Notes: a model not told the origin generated them from the letters alone. A stretch of 64,000 nt of DNA from Pedobacter nototheniae (GCF_004335085.1 NZ_RQRS01000002.1:248001-312000), one strand, 5' to 3'. Counted from the stretch's first letter, positions 36,766 through 45,968 are shown. Translations and numbers: made by a program.

Positions 36766-36856
36766 AAAAGCAGGTTTCGGTGCTTTTCCGTTAATACTGT
36801 CCCGCTTTTTGTTTCTACCGATGAAAAATCGGCATACACTTCAATCGGGTTTATTT
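36766..36856 (-). repeat. Dispersed ~91-bp element, copy 2
   Basis: Reading the minus strand this is the same element as at 13643-13733: AAATAAACCCGATTGAAGTG, hairpin CCGATTTTTCATCGG, GAAACAAAAAGCGGGAC, and the tail AACCTGCTTTTT. It lies in the gap between the kinase and hemL. Confidence 0.85.
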
Positions 36857-36904
36857 TACCTGGGATAATGACAACCGAATTAAAATAATTCAAGAATAAC
36901 AACC

Positions 36905-37027
36905 CGTCATTGCGAGTTTTTGATTCTTCATCAAAACGAAGCAATCTTTCTAATTATTCTCTTTAACCATTTGCAATTAAGATTGCTTCACGCCTTCACT
37001 AAACCCTGCCTTCAGTTCGCAATGACG
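36905..37027. repeat. Inverted repeat of the CGTCATTGCGAG type
   Basis: CGTCATTGCGAG on the left and CGCAATGACG on the right enclose AGCAATCTTTC and GATTGCTTCACG, also complementary. It fills the end of the 330-base gap in front of hemL, next to copy 2 of the 91-bp element. Confidence 0.83.
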
Positions 37028-37039
37028 AATTTCTCTATT

Positions 37040-38410
37040 TTATTTCTTAAAAACTAAATCCAACGCTTCAAATATAGCACGTTTTGCTTTCTCTAACTCA
37101 ATTTTAGTATGCGCTGCAGAAACAAAACCAACTTCGTAACCTGAAGGGCCTAAATAAATACCTCTATTTAATAATTCGCGGTGCATAATTTTGAATTTCT
37201 CCATGCTGCTTGCGTCAATATCATCAGCAGATTGAATTTTATCTTTATCTGTAAATGCAAACCAGAAAATAGAGCCAATGGTAAATACTTTAAATTTATA
37301 GTTTCTTGCAGTTGCAAAGCGCTGAATACTGGCTACAAATTCTTGTGCTTTAGTATTTAAATCTTTATAGAAACTTGATTTATTTAACTCCGTTAGGGTT
37401 GCAATTCCGGCAGCCATAGCTACTGGGTTTCCAGATAGCGTACCGGCTTGGTAAACACCACCATCAGGAGAAATATGTGCCATAATTTCTGCCGAGGCGC
37501 CATACATACCCACAGGTAAACCGCCACCGATAATTTTGCCATAAGTTACAATATCAGGTGTAATGCCATAATGTGCCGCAGCACCTTCAAAACCTACACG
37601 AAAACCAGTAATTACCTCATCAAAAATTAATAAAGCTCCATTATCGGTACAAATTTTACGCAAGAATTTAATGTATTCTTCATCCTGAATAATTAAACCA
37701 TTGTTTGCTGGTATACCTTCTATAATTACAGCTGCAACCTGATCTTTAAATTGTGCAAAAGCCTGCTCAATTGCGGCGGTATCGTTTAAAGGAATTACAA
37801 TAGTTTCTTCAGCAAATGATTTTGGTACACCAGCGGATGAAGTTTCGCCGAAGGTAACTAAACCTGATCCTGCTTTTACTAATAATGAATCGCTATGACC
37901 GTGGTAGCAACCTTCAAATTTTATAATCTTATCGCGACTTGTAAATCCTCTGGCTAAACGAATAGCAGACATCACTGCTTCTGTACCTGAGCTTGTGAAA
38001 CGTATTTTTTCTACAAAACGATTGTTTTTAATAATCAGCTCTGCCAGTTCATTTTCTAAGGCTGTTGGTGCGCCGAAACTCATTCCGCTTTGCATAACTT
38101 CGGTTACTTTCTCACGGATTTTAGGGTTATTATGCCCTAAAATTAATGGGCCCCAGCTACCACAAAAATCAATAAACTGATTGCCATCGGCATCCCAGAT
38201 AAAACAACCATCGCCTTTTTCGATGAATAGCGGTGTGCCATAAACAGATTTAAAAGCTCTAACCGGTGAGTTTACGCCACCAGGAAAATACGTTTTTGAT
38301 TTCTCATACAATTCGGCAGATTTTACTCTCGAAATATCAGGTTTACTTCCTGTATTTACCGGAACATCGGCTTCGTTGCCTGAAAACATCTTTTTTAATG
38401 AATCTAACAT
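37040..38410 (-). CDS. hemL: Glutamate-1-semialdehyde 2,1-aminomutase
   Basis: A 456-residue PLP enzyme that makes 5-aminolevulinate from glutamate 1-semialdehyde. The Schiff-base lysine is K292 in TYGKIIGGGLPVG. FTSSGTEAVMSAIRLARG near residue 138 and FDEVITGFR near 264 bind the cofactor. About 30 residues precede the usual start of the family, at SAELYEKSKTYFPGGVNSPVRAF. An internal ATG at codon 8 gives a shorter start, so the true N-terminus is open. It lies downstream of hemB with 96 bases between; that gap carries short GCTGAAAGGCTAAAGCTGAAAG repeats. Confidence 0.95.
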   Translation of the reverse strand: MLDSLKKMFSGNEADVPVNTGSKPDISRVKSAELYEKSKTYFPGGVNSPVRAFKSVYGTPLFIEKGDGCFIWDADGNQFIDFCGSWGPLILGHNNPKIREKVTEVMQSGMSFGAPTALENELAELIIKNNRFVEKIRFTSSGTEAVMSAIRLARGFTSRDKIIKFEGCYHGHSDSLLVKAGSGLVTFGETSSAGVPKSFAEETIVIPLNDTAAIEQAFAQFKDQVAAVIIEGIPANNGLIIQDEEYIKFLRKICTDNGALLIFDEVITGFRVGFEGAAAHYGITPDIVTYGKIIGGGLPVGMYGASAEIMAHISPDGGVYQAGTLSGNPVAMAAGIATLTELNKSSFYKDLNTKAQEFVASIQRFATARNYKFKVFTIGSIFWFAFTDKDKIQSADDIDASSMEKFKIMHRELLNRGIYLGPSGYEVGFVSAAHTKIELEKAKRAIFEALDLVFKK

Positions 38411-38506
38411 TTTTATTAAGCTTAAAGCTGAAAGGCTAAAGCTGAAAGTGAGAATAAAGCGTTACAAAGTGGCTTTGATCTTCCGGCTTTAAGCTTTCAG
38501 CTCAAA

Positions 38507-39475
38507 TTACATCCAATCGTTATTTAAAATATCTTTAATGTGGTAAGTGGTAATTATGCTCGCTCCGGCACGTGCGAAGGCATGCATAGTTTCCATTACT
38601 ATTTTTTGCTCGTCTATCCAGCCCTTTTCAGCTGCTGCTTTAACCATTGAATACTCGCCAGATACGTTGTAAACAGCGATTGGCAAATTAGTATCTTGTT
38701 TTAATTTATGAATAATATCAAGGTAAGCTAGTCCGGGTTTAACCATCAAAACATCGGCACCCTCCTGCTCATCTAATCGTGCCTCACGTAAGGCTTCATT
38801 GGGGTTTCTAAAATCCATTTGATAAGCTTTTCGATCACCTTTGCTTGGTGCACAATCTGCTGCCTCTCTGAAAGGGCCATAATAAGCAGATGCAAATTTT
38901 GTAGCATGACTCATAATAGCCGTATTTACAAAACCATTTTCATCAAGCAAATTACGCATAGCAGCAATACGTCCGTCCATCATATCTGATGGTGCAAACA
39001 TATCTGCACCTGCCTGTGCATGTGTTAAAGCCATTTTAGCAATTACCTCAACCGTTTTATCGTTTTGTACGTAATCGTTTTCTAAAATACCGCAATGCCC
39101 ATGCGTGGTGTAAGAGCATACACAAACATCAGTAACTACATATAAATCATCACCAAATTGTTTTTTCAACTCGCGTACGGCAGTTGGTACTAAAGAATGA
39201 TCGTGGTAAGCAGATTTAGCATCTTCAGATTTTTCATCTCCAACACCAAAAAGCATTACTTTGTTTAGTCCCTTTTTTAGGCCATCTTCTACGTCTTTAA
39301 CCAAAGTATCAATAGAAAAATGGTTTACGCCCGGCATGGCATCAATTGCATGCGTTACATTTGTACCTGGCACAATAAAGTATGGGTATACAAACATATC
39401 TTTTGATAACCGGGTTTCGGCTATCATCTCTCTTACCAATGGGTTTTTCCTTAATCTACGCGGACGGTGTAACAT
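38507..39475 (-). CDS. hemB: Delta-aminolevulinic acid dehydratase (porphobilinogen synthase)
   Basis: A 322-residue enzyme that condenses two 5-aminolevulinates into porphobilinogen. Schiff-base lysines are K193 in SHATKFAS and K246 in MVKPGLAYLD. The three cysteines 118, 120 and 128 in DVCVCSYTTHGHCG form a zinc site, so this is the Zn-dependent type and not the Mg-only type. The N-terminal arm (about residues 1-25) is present. Length and start are normal. It lies behind hemCD with about 257 bases between, and a dispersed repeat in that gap. Confidence 0.96.
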   Translation of the reverse strand: MLHRPRRLRKNPLVREMIAETRLSKDMFVYPYFIVPGTNVTHAIDAMPGVNHFSIDTLVKDVEDGLKKGLNKVMLFGVGDEKSEDAKSAYHDHSLVPTAVRELKKQFGDDLYVVTDVCVCSYTTHGHCGILENDYVQNDKTVEVIAKMALTHAQAGADMFAPSDMMDGRIAAMRNLLDENGFVNTAIMSHATKFASAYYGPFREAADCAPSKGDRKAYQMDFRNPNEALREARLDEQEGADVLMVKPGLAYLDIIHKLKQDTNLPIAVYNVSGEYSMVKAAAEKGWIDEQKIVMETMHAFARAGASIITTYHIKDILNNDWM

Positions 39476-39554
39476 ATTTTATTTATTTAGTTTAGAGCGT
39501 TAACTCTAACCATTTGTTTTGTTGTTGCTAATTTGTTAAAACCATTTTTTTTTG

Positions 39555-39645
39555 AAAAGCAGGTTTCAATGCATTTTGGTTATTGTAGTCCCGCTATCCG
39601 TTTCTGCCGATAAAAAAATCGGCTCTACTTCTATCGGGTTTATTT
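39555..39645 (-). repeat. Dispersed ~91-bp element, copy 3
   Basis: On the minus strand: AAATAAACCCGATAGAAGTA, hairpin CCGATTTTTTTATCGG, GAAACGGATAGCGGGACT, tail AACCTGCTTTTC. The loop and a few stem-flanking bases differ from copies 1 and 2 while the hairpin is kept. It lies in the hemB-hemCD gap. Confidence 0.85.
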
Positions 39646-39732
39646 AACTTTTGCATATCCTTACCGGGGAGAACGAAGTAACGACCGAGGATGAATTATG
39701 CTATCGCCATTCAACCTTTAAGCCTTTCGTCT

Positions 39733-41313
39733 CTATCTTATTTCTATTCCAAAAACTGCTTCAGCCAATCCAATTTCATCTGGCGAATATGGCAATGCGT
39801 ATTTCACACCCATTTCATCAAACTTTTTACCTGTAGAATTACCGATGGCTATTACTTGCTGCCCTGGTTCTAACAAATTATCAGCGAAATAAGCATCTAC
39901 ATTAGATGGGCTGGTAAAAATTAAAACATCGGCATAGCTTTGATCGATATTTTCTTCTATTACGGTTTCGTAAATTGGTAAATCTATAATCTTGGCATCT
40001 GTTGGCAACGATTTCTGGATGGATTGTAAAGAGTCTTGCGCTCTTGGAAACATTACAATTTTACCTGCTACAAGTTTCGCGAAATCTTCAGCAACTTCCG
40101 TAATATCTCCGCTTGCGCCTACAAAATCGGCTGTATGCCCATATTTACGTAAGGCATCTTCTGAACCACGTCCTACCACACCAAACTGAGTTTTCTTTGG
40201 CAATAATGGTTTTAAGCTAAAGAAATATTCTACTCCATTACGGCTGCTAAAGAAAATCCAGTCGATATTTTTTAATATAAACTGATCTAAAACGGTAACA
40301 ATTGGAAAGGTGCGGATTAATGAACGGCCTTCAATTTCTATATTATTATTTTCCAAAGCTCTTCGAAAATAGCTGTGTTCGCCAATTTCACGAGAAATAA
40401 AAACCTTTGCCGGCTTTTTTCTTTCTGCATTAAATTTAGCAACTACTTTTTCAGCTAAACCTTCAGTGGTTTCTGATCGTAAGAATAAACGTTCAGGGAA
40501 ATCCTCAGCTGTTTCAGCTTTGGCCGTCCAAACTTCAAATTGTCCGTTTTCTTTTTTGCAATAACAACCCAAAGGCATGTGGCAACCGCCTTCAAAAAGG
40601 TTCAAAACTTTACGTTCTACCCCAACTTCTTCGGCTGTATCGGGGTTATTTAATTTTTGAATAAGGGCAAAAAGTTCAGGATCGTTATCTCTAATCTGAA
40701 TCCCCAAAGCACCCTGAGCAGGTGCTGGAATAAATTCAGTAGTATCAAGTTCTTCTACATGTAAATCACTTAAATCCAACCCTAAGCGCTTTACTCCTGC
40801 TTTAGCAAGCATAATTGCGTCGTAATCTTCGTCTCTAAGCTTTTGTATTCTGGTTGGTACGTTTCCACGTAAATCTTCAACTTCTAAATCAGAGCGTAAA
40901 CCCAATAATTGTGCTTTACGACGGTTGGATGAAGTACCTACCATTGCACCTTTTTTTAGAGAGAGTTTTTGTGAAACATCAACACAATCTTTTAAAATTA
41001 ACAGGTACTCTGTAGCTTCTTCCCTTGCCGGTATTGCTGCTATGGTAAGCCCTGCAGGATGCGTTGTTGGTAAATCTTTTAGCGAGTGTACTGCTAAATC
41101 AATACTACCACTTAACAATTCTTCTTCAAGCTCTTTAGTAAAAAAGCCTTTACCTTCCAGTTTATCCAACCGTAAGTTCAGGATTTTATCACCCTGTGTT
41201 TTAATAATTTTTAATTCAGCTTCGATTCCGTTTGCTGCCAATTCATCTTTAATGTGATTGGCTTGCCATAAGGCTAGGTCGCTACCGCGTGTTCCGATGA
41301 TTAATTTCTTCAC
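39733..41313 (-). CDS. hemC: HemC-HemD fusion: porphobilinogen deaminase + uroporphyrinogen-III synthase
   Basis: A 526-residue fused enzyme. Residues 1 to about 300 are porphobilinogen deaminase: the dipyrromethane cofactor cysteine is C244 in GGCHMPLGC, and arginines for the substrate are in TSSNRRKAQL, DLRGNVPTR and AREEA. Residues about 310-526 have the two-lobed fold of uroporphyrinogen-III synthase (KVFISREIGEHSYFRRALE, then IFFSSRNGVEYFF and VLIFTSPSNVDAYF). The two steps from porphobilinogen to uroporphyrinogen III are thereby joined in one chain. Such fusions occur in several Bacteroidetes. A possible promoter lies 20 bases upstream of the ATG. hemA is upstream on the same strand. 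Confidence 0.93.
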   Translation of the reverse strand: MKKLIIGTRGSDLALWQANHIKDELAANGIEAELKIIKTQGDKILNLRLDKLEGKGFFTKELEEELLSGSIDLAVHSLKDLPTTHPAGLTIAAIPAREEATEYLLILKDCVDVSQKLSLKKGAMVGTSSNRRKAQLLGLRSDLEVEDLRGNVPTRIQKLRDEDYDAIMLAKAGVKRLGLDLSDLHVEELDTTEFIPAPAQGALGIQIRDNDPELFALIQKLNNPDTAEEVGVERKVLNLFEGGCHMPLGCYCKKENGQFEVWTAKAETAEDFPERLFLRSETTEGLAEKVVAKFNAERKKPAKVFISREIGEHSYFRRALENNNIEIEGRSLIRTFPIVTVLDQFILKNIDWIFFSSRNGVEYFFSLKPLLPKKTQFGVVGRGSEDALRKYGHTADFVGASGDITEVAEDFAKLVAGKIVMFPRAQDSLQSIQKSLPTDAKIIDLPIYETVIEENIDQSYADVLIFTSPSNVDAYFADNLLEPGQQVIAIGNSTGKKFDEMGVKYALPYSPDEIGLAEAVFGIEIR

Positions 41314-41333
41314 TATAACGTTTAAATGATTTG

Positions 41334-41341
41334 CAAATTTA
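41334..41341 (-). promoter_or_regulatory. Possible -7 element of hemCD
   Basis: TAAATTTG on the minus strand matches TAnnTTTG. A start of transcription near 41327 leaves about 14 bases to the ATG. No clear TTG is seen 19-21 bases upstream. Confidence 0.37.
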
Positions 41342-41646
41342 AGCTAAATACCTGTTTATCTTATAAAATGTTTAAAAATGAGACAGTGAGGTTACAGAGT
41401 TAAAACATTTAATGGATTTCTATGACAGAATAGATCCAATTTACGCTTTTAGGTGGAAAGTATTTTGTGTTTTATAGAGTGTTTGTTATTGATAATTTAT
41501 TTCAAATACTTTCTGTTATAAAAAGAATGTGAAATAGAAATTAACCACAGATAAAAATTGATTCGCAAAGAACTGAAAATCACTTAAACTGAGGCGCAAA
41601 TAATATTGCCTTTAACAGATATAATATGAAGGTGGAAGGGAAATCC
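41342..41646. other. Gap between hemA and hemCD, nothing recognised
   Basis: About 305 bases with no gene, no strong terminator and no copy of the dispersed elements, apart from the short phrase AACCACAGATAAAAATTGAT, of a type also seen scattered elsewhere. Confidence 0.45.
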
Positions 41647-42873
41647 TTATGGCTGATTAACTAAAATTTCTTTAGCCATAATCATTGGTACGCTGATGCA
41701 TTTTTTTTCCATATAATTCATCACACGCTCTAAAACCTCGCGAGAGGCATCATCCAATTGATTAATTTCATCAGCAAATACACCATTTAAGGCCGTATTT
41801 TTAATTTCCTTAATTTTTCTTGGTACATCTTGCATGGCCAGTTCAATGCGGCGTTGTTTTAAAACGTAGAAAAACTCAGCAATATTAGTGCTGATAATTT
41901 CTTCGGCATGAACCAGTTCTTTATAACGTTCCTGAATGTTTTTACGGGCTACTTCTTTTAAAGATTCTACCTCGATGTAATGGATAGGATTATTATGAAC
42001 AACGGCAGGATCAACATCATTTGGAACGGCTAAATCAACGATTACTTTTTTGGTTTTATCGCCATTAAGCAATTTAGCATAAAGTTCTTCCGTAATAATA
42101 GCTTCTGTTGAGCCAGTACAGGTAATAATTACATCAAAACCCTCATTAAAATTTTCAAGTGCAGCTAAATCATAAGCTTTACCATTTAGCTCTGTTGCTA
42201 AAGTTTCTGCCTTTGATAGTGTACGGTTAAAAATAGAGAAATTAGAGTATTTATGTTTGTTAAGATATTTTGCAATATTTTGATTGGTTTCGCCGGCACC
42301 GATAATTAAAATGCGGGAATTGCCACACATGTTTAATTCTTTAAGCTTACGGTAAGCCAATGAAACTACAGAAACCGGATTTTTAGAAATATTGGTGTGG
42401 GTGTAAACTTCTTTCGCTGTTTTAACCACACGATCCATAATCATTCTCATGTAATCGCCAGTAAAACCAGCATCGCGGCAGCTTTCATAAGCTTTACGAA
42501 TTTGAGCAAGAATTTCTTTTTCGCCAACAACTAAACTCTCCAAAGAGCAAGAAGTTCTTAAAAGGTGATTAAAAGCTTCTTCATTTTCGTAAACCGAAAC
42601 ATTATCAATAAAGCGTTCTAAAAACTCTTCGGGCAAACCCATATCCAAAACCCTTAAAAAATTTGTTACAAATTCTTTGTCGGTTTTCTCCTTAGTTAAG
42701 AAAACAAATTCTACACGGTTACAAGTACCAACGTAAAAAATTTCGCTAACAGGAAGTTGAGTACGGATATTGTGCAACCTGCCTTCAAGACTGTGCTCAC
42801 AAATTACTAACTTACCTAAAGATTGTAGGTCTAAATGGTGATGCGTAAAAGCTATTACTTTTAAATATTCCAA
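41647..42873 (-). CDS. hemA: Glutamyl-tRNA reductase
   Basis: A 408-residue enzyme that reduces glutamyl-tRNA(Glu) with NADPH to glutamate-1-semialdehyde, the first step of the C5 haem pathway. The nucleophile is C51 in YVGTCNRVEF, the NADPH motif is GAGETNQNIAKYL, and the C-terminal dimerisation helix is present. I set the start at TTG 42873 (MEYLKVIAFTHHH). An in-frame ATG lies 18 codons upstream at 42927, but the best -7 element (42912-42905) sits inside that extension, and the TTG start puts the cysteine at 51, close to position 50 in E. coli. Confidence for this start is moderate. Confidence 0.93.
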   Translation of the reverse strand: MEYLKVIAFTHHHLDLQSLGKLVICEHSLEGRLHNIRTQLPVSEIFYVGTCNRVEFVFLTKEKTDKEFVTNFLRVLDMGLPEEFLERFIDNVSVYENEEAFNHLLRTSCSLESLVVGEKEILAQIRKAYESCRDAGFTGDYMRMIMDRVVKTAKEVYTHTNISKNPVSVVSLAYRKLKELNMCGNSRILIIGAGETNQNIAKYLNKHKYSNFSIFNRTLSKAETLATELNGKAYDLAALENFNEGFDVIITCTGSTEAIITEELYAKLLNGDKTKKVIVDLAVPNDVDPAVVHNNPIHYIEVESLKEVARKNIQERYKELVHAEEIISTNIAEFFYVLKQRRIELAMQDVPRKIKEIKNTALNGVFADEINQLDDASREVLERVMNYMEKKCISVPMIMAKEILVNQP

Positions 42874-42904
42874 TGGGCTTCCGTTATTAACTATTATCGG
42901 GATA

Positions 42905-42912
42905 CAAAAGTA
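42905..42912 (-). promoter_or_regulatory. -7 element of hemA
   Basis: TACTTTTG on the minus strand matches TAnnTTTG. It lies inside the longer frame of hemA, about 32 bases before the TTG start at 42873. This argues for that start. The -33 region is weak. Confidence 0.45.
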
Positions 42913-42978
42913 ACAAGGTAGAGGCATGTCACTGTCATTAACCTGTAATTTACATCAATTTAGAACGGTTTTAAATAA

Positions 42979-43377
42979 ATGCAAAACACTGACAATCGAG
43001 CACCTATCTATAAAATATTCCTTTGGATATATGCCTTTTTTTATATCCTAGCGGGGATAAATCATTTTATATCTCCAGGTGCATATCACCAAATTATGCC
43101 TGAATGGATTCCAGCTCACTCCATTTTAATTTACGTTTCTGGAGTAATTGAAATTATTTTAGGAATATTACTTCTTTTTTCGGGGAGCAGAAAGTTATCT
43201 GGAATATTGATTATTTTAATGTTAATTGCCTTTTTACCCGCTCATTTTTACATGATTGAAAAGGCTCCTTTTATGTTAGGAACAATATTAATTACGAAAA
43301 CAATTGCTTGGATTAGACTTCCATTTCAATTACTTTTTATTTGGTGGGCTTGGTTTTATGTGAAAAATAATAAATAA
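42979..43377 (+). CDS. DoxX-like membrane protein
   Basis: A 132-residue protein with four transmembrane segments (about residues 10-27, 48-67, 73-92 and 104-126). The order of helices and LAGINHFISPGAYHQIMPEWIP near residue 22 fit the DoxX-like family of small membrane proteins. The function is not known for most members; some are linked to quinone or thiosulfate oxidation. It is divergent from hemA with about 50-100 bases between, and ends at a hairpin shared with the LEA-like gene. Confidence 0.75.
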   Translation: MQNTDNRAPIYKIFLWIYAFFYILAGINHFISPGAYHQIMPEWIPAHSILIYVSGVIEIILGILLLFSGSRKLSGILIILMLIAFLPAHFYMIEKAPFMLGTILITKTIAWIRLPFQLLFIWWAWFYVKNNK

Positions 43378-43380
43378 AAA

Positions 43381-43408
43381 AAGGCAAAAATCACATGATT
43401 TTTGCCTT
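43381..43408. terminator. Terminator between convergent DoxX-like and LEA-like genes
   Basis: AAGGCAAAAATCA pairs with TGATTTTTGCCTT around two bases. The T run is on the minus-strand side, so it mainly ends the LEA-like gene. Confidence 0.85.
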
Positions 43409-43431
43409 CTGGTTCTTTTACTGATTACAGT

Positions 43432-43803
43432 TTATGGATTATTTCTTTTCCATTCATCTGTTTTAGCTTCAATTTTATCGCCAATTTCTTCTGCTTTGTT
43501 TGCGGCATCGGCTTTTAATGTATCAATTTTGGCTTCAGCATTTGCTACTTCTTCATCTTTTTTTGAAGTTAAATCATCCCATTTATCTTCGGCTTTATCC
43601 TTTAAATCAGCAGCTTTATCTTTTGCATCATCCCATGCATCCTCAGCTTTGTCTTTTGCAGTATCCCAGGCATCTTCGGCCTTATCCTTTGCATCTTCCC
43701 AAGCGTCTTCTGCCTTGTCTTTAAACTCGTTTAATTTTCCTTTAAGATTATCAAAAAATCCTTTTTCTGATTCTTGGTTTGGGTTTTGGTTTTCTGTAGA
43801 CAT
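43432..43803 (-). CDS. LEA-like protein with 11-residue repeats
   Basis: A 123-residue highly charged, Cys-free protein built of 11-residue repeats: KDKAEDAWEDA, KDKAEDAWDTA, KDKAEDAWDDA, KDKAADLKDKA. These are amphipathic helix repeats of the group 3 LEA or apolipoprotein kind. Such proteins are disordered in solution and fold on drying or on membranes. The 33-base DNA period makes the other frames stop-free, so shadow frames appear on both strands. No signal or membrane segment is seen. A role in stress or desiccation protection is inferred from the repeats alone. Confidence 0.8.
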   Translation of the reverse strand: MSTENQNPNQESEKGFFDNLKGKLNEFKDKAEDAWEDAKDKAEDAWDTAKDKAEDAWDDAKDKAADLKDKAEDKWDDLTSKKDEEVANAEAKIDTLKADAANKAEEIGDKIEAKTDEWKRNNP

Positions 43804-43862
43804 TTTTTATATATTTATTCAAACATAACAAACTTTATACCAATAAAATCCGTTAAAAATAA

Positions 43863-44690
43863 ATGATACAACAAAGCAACTTTAGCCTGCCAGGTGCCGA
43901 TGGAAAACTGATTATTGGCGACATTACTGCTGAAGATAATGGTACAAAAAAGCCTGTTATTTTATTCGTTCATGGATTTAAAGGCTTTAAAGATTGGGGT
44001 GCACATAATCTTGTAGCCCGTTATTTTGCCAGCAATGGATTTTGTTACATTAAGTTTAATTTATCGCATAGTGGCGTTCCGGCAGATAACCCTAAAGATG
44101 TTAGCGATTTAAATGCTTTTGCAGAAAACACTGTTTCAAAAGAATTATTTGATGTAAATGCTGTACTGGATTTTATTGTAAAAACATACGGTGATGAGGT
44201 GGAAATTAACTTAATTGGACATAGCCGTGGTGGTGGCTTAAGTATTATTGAAGCGGCTAATGATTTGAGAATTAAAAGACTGATTACCTGGAGTTCTATT
44301 GCAGATTTTAGTACCCTTTGGAAAAAGGAACAGGAAACTGAGTGGCTAAAAACAGGACAAATTTATGTTACCAACGCCCGCACTAAAGAGCAAATGCCTT
44401 TAAACAAAACATTGCTTGAAGATTTTAATGAAAATGCCGAAGCGCTAAATATTATTAATGCGGCAAAGAAAATTAATATCCCATGGTTAATTGTTCACGG
44501 TGGCGATGATGTTAATGTGCCTTTCGATGTTGCTCAAAGTTTAGCAAATGTTAATTCGAATAGTCGTTTAGTAAAAATAGAAGGTGCAAATCACGTTTAT
44601 GGGGCGTCGCATCCTAACCAAAGCGAGAATTTACCTCCACAATTATTTAAGGTTTGCGAAAAGTGCTTGGTCTTTTTAAGAGAAAGTTAA
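43863..44690 (+). CDS. Alpha/beta-hydrolase
   Basis: A 275-residue alpha/beta-hydrolase without a signal peptide. The oxyanion HG is at residues 37-38 in FVHGFKGF. The nucleophile is S121 in GHSRGGG. The acid is probably in HGGDDVNVPF and the catalytic His is in GANHVYGASHP near residue 250. Members with this pattern act on esters or small acyl groups, and the substrate is not recognisable. It is divergent from the LEA-like gene across 59 bases and ends three bases before the mechanosensitive channel gene on the other strand. Confidence 0.83.
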   Translation: MIQQSNFSLPGADGKLIIGDITAEDNGTKKPVILFVHGFKGFKDWGAHNLVARYFASNGFCYIKFNLSHSGVPADNPKDVSDLNAFAENTVSKELFDVNAVLDFIVKTYGDEVEINLIGHSRGGGLSIIEAANDLRIKRLITWSSIADFSTLWKKEQETEWLKTGQIYVTNARTKEQMPLNKTLLEDFNENAEALNIINAAKKINIPWLIVHGGDDVNVPFDVAQSLANVNSNSRLVKIEGANHVYGASHPNQSENLPPQLFKVCEKCLVFLRES

Positions 44691-44693
44691 AAC

Positions 44694-45968
44694 TTATTTA
44701 CGGTTAGAAATCAGTCCACGCATATCACTTCCGCTTGGGCTTTGGAAAATCTCTAAATCAAAATATGGAACGGCAGCCAAAAGGTGATCGAAAATATCAG
44801 CTGCCACTTCCTCAAATTTCTTTAGTCCTTTTTCTTTTGAGAACACATAAATCTCAACAGGCAGTCCGTTTTCTGTTGCTTGCAACTGCCTAACCATAAA
44901 AGTTAAATTAGTATTAATGTATGGATTACTTTCGAGATATTTTTCTGCATAATACCTAAAAGTTCCAATATTAGTCATGTGCCTACCGTTTACCAAATTA
45001 CCAGGATTTACAGTATTTTCGGCGTTATAACATTCTATTTCCTGTTGCGTTTCGTTCAAATAATCTTTCAGAAAATCGATGGTAAGTAATCGTTGAATCA
45101 GTTCATCATCACAAAATTTAATGCTCGAAATTTTAATGTTAATGTGCCTTTTAATCCTTCTTCCTTCACTTTCTTCCATTGCACGCCAGTTTTTAAACGA
45201 TTCGCTTACAATGGCGTAGCTGGGCACAATAGTTACCGTTTTATCCCAGTTTCTAACTTTAATAGTAGTTAAATTAATTTCGGTTACCTCTCCATCTGCT
45301 CCATATTTTTCTACGGTAATCCAATCACCTACTCTAACCAAATCAATGGCGCTCATTTGTACCGAAGCAACAAAACCTAAAATTGGATCTCTAAACACCA
45401 GAATAAAAACTGCGGTTACGGCACCAAAACCTCCAAAAATATACAAAGGAGATTCGTTTAATATGATGGATAGAATTAAAACAAAACCAACAATATAGAA
45501 AACGATTTTAGCTACTTGTTTATAACTTCTAATAGGCTTATCGGCATATTTACGGGTACTTTCCATGATGGAAACCAATGCATTAAGAAATGCATTAATG
45601 GCAAACATAACTGCCAAAACCACATAAATTTTAGCAAAAATTAAAGCATAGAAATGAGCCTTTTTAAAATCAACAAAAAGATACGGGATTACGCTGTATA
45701 AAATATAAGCGACAAAAATGAGTGCAAAGGCTCTAAAAACACGAAATTCCAGCAAGGCAGATTGCCATTGAGGTTTACGTTTGATGATAATTTTATTGAT
45801 TATTCCAATAAATATTTGTCTGGTAATAAACAGAGTTACATATAAAAACAGGATTAAACAAAGTAGCCCGATAGATAAATAAGCATTTTTTAATCCTGAG
45901 CCTGCAAAACCGTTTTCTGTAAGTAAAGTTCTTAACTGCGCAAACAGTTCTTCAAAATCTATAATCAT
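44694..45968 (-). CDS. Mechanosensitive ion channel, MscS/YbdG-like
   Basis: A 424-residue membrane protein with about five transmembrane helices before the MscS core. The pore-lining region is FGAVTAVFILVFRDPILGFVASVQM around residue 175, followed by the beta domain with DWITVEKYGADGEVTEINLTTIKVRNWD, the signature of MscS-type channels. Extra N-terminal helices and the C-terminal extension match YbdG/MscM more than MscS itself. It releases solutes under hypo-osmotic stress. It ends three bases from the hydrolase stop and stands alone before ispG. Confidence 0.88.
   Translation of the reverse strand: MIIDFEELFAQLRTLLTENGFAGSGLKNAYLSIGLLCLILFLYVTLFITRQIFIGIINKIIIKRKPQWQSALLEFRVFRAFALIFVAYILYSVIPYLFVDFKKAHFYALIFAKIYVVLAVMFAINAFLNALVSIMESTRKYADKPIRSYKQVAKIVFYIVGFVLILSIILNESPLYIFGGFGAVTAVFILVFRDPILGFVASVQMSAIDLVRVGDWITVEKYGADGEVTEINLTTIKVRNWDKTVTIVPSYAIVSESFKNWRAMEESEGRRIKRHINIKISSIKFCDDELIQRLLTIDFLKDYLNETQQEIECYNAENTVNPGNLVNGRHMTNIGTFRYYAEKYLESNPYINTNLTFMVRQLQATENGLPVEIYVFSKEKGLKKFEEVAADIFDHLLAAVPYFDLEIFQSPSGSDMRGLISNRK

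Noticed and set aside
43496..43828. Plus-strand frame opposite the LEA-like gene
   Set aside because: Shadow frame created by the 33-base repeat; the minus frame has a good start and sensible repeats.
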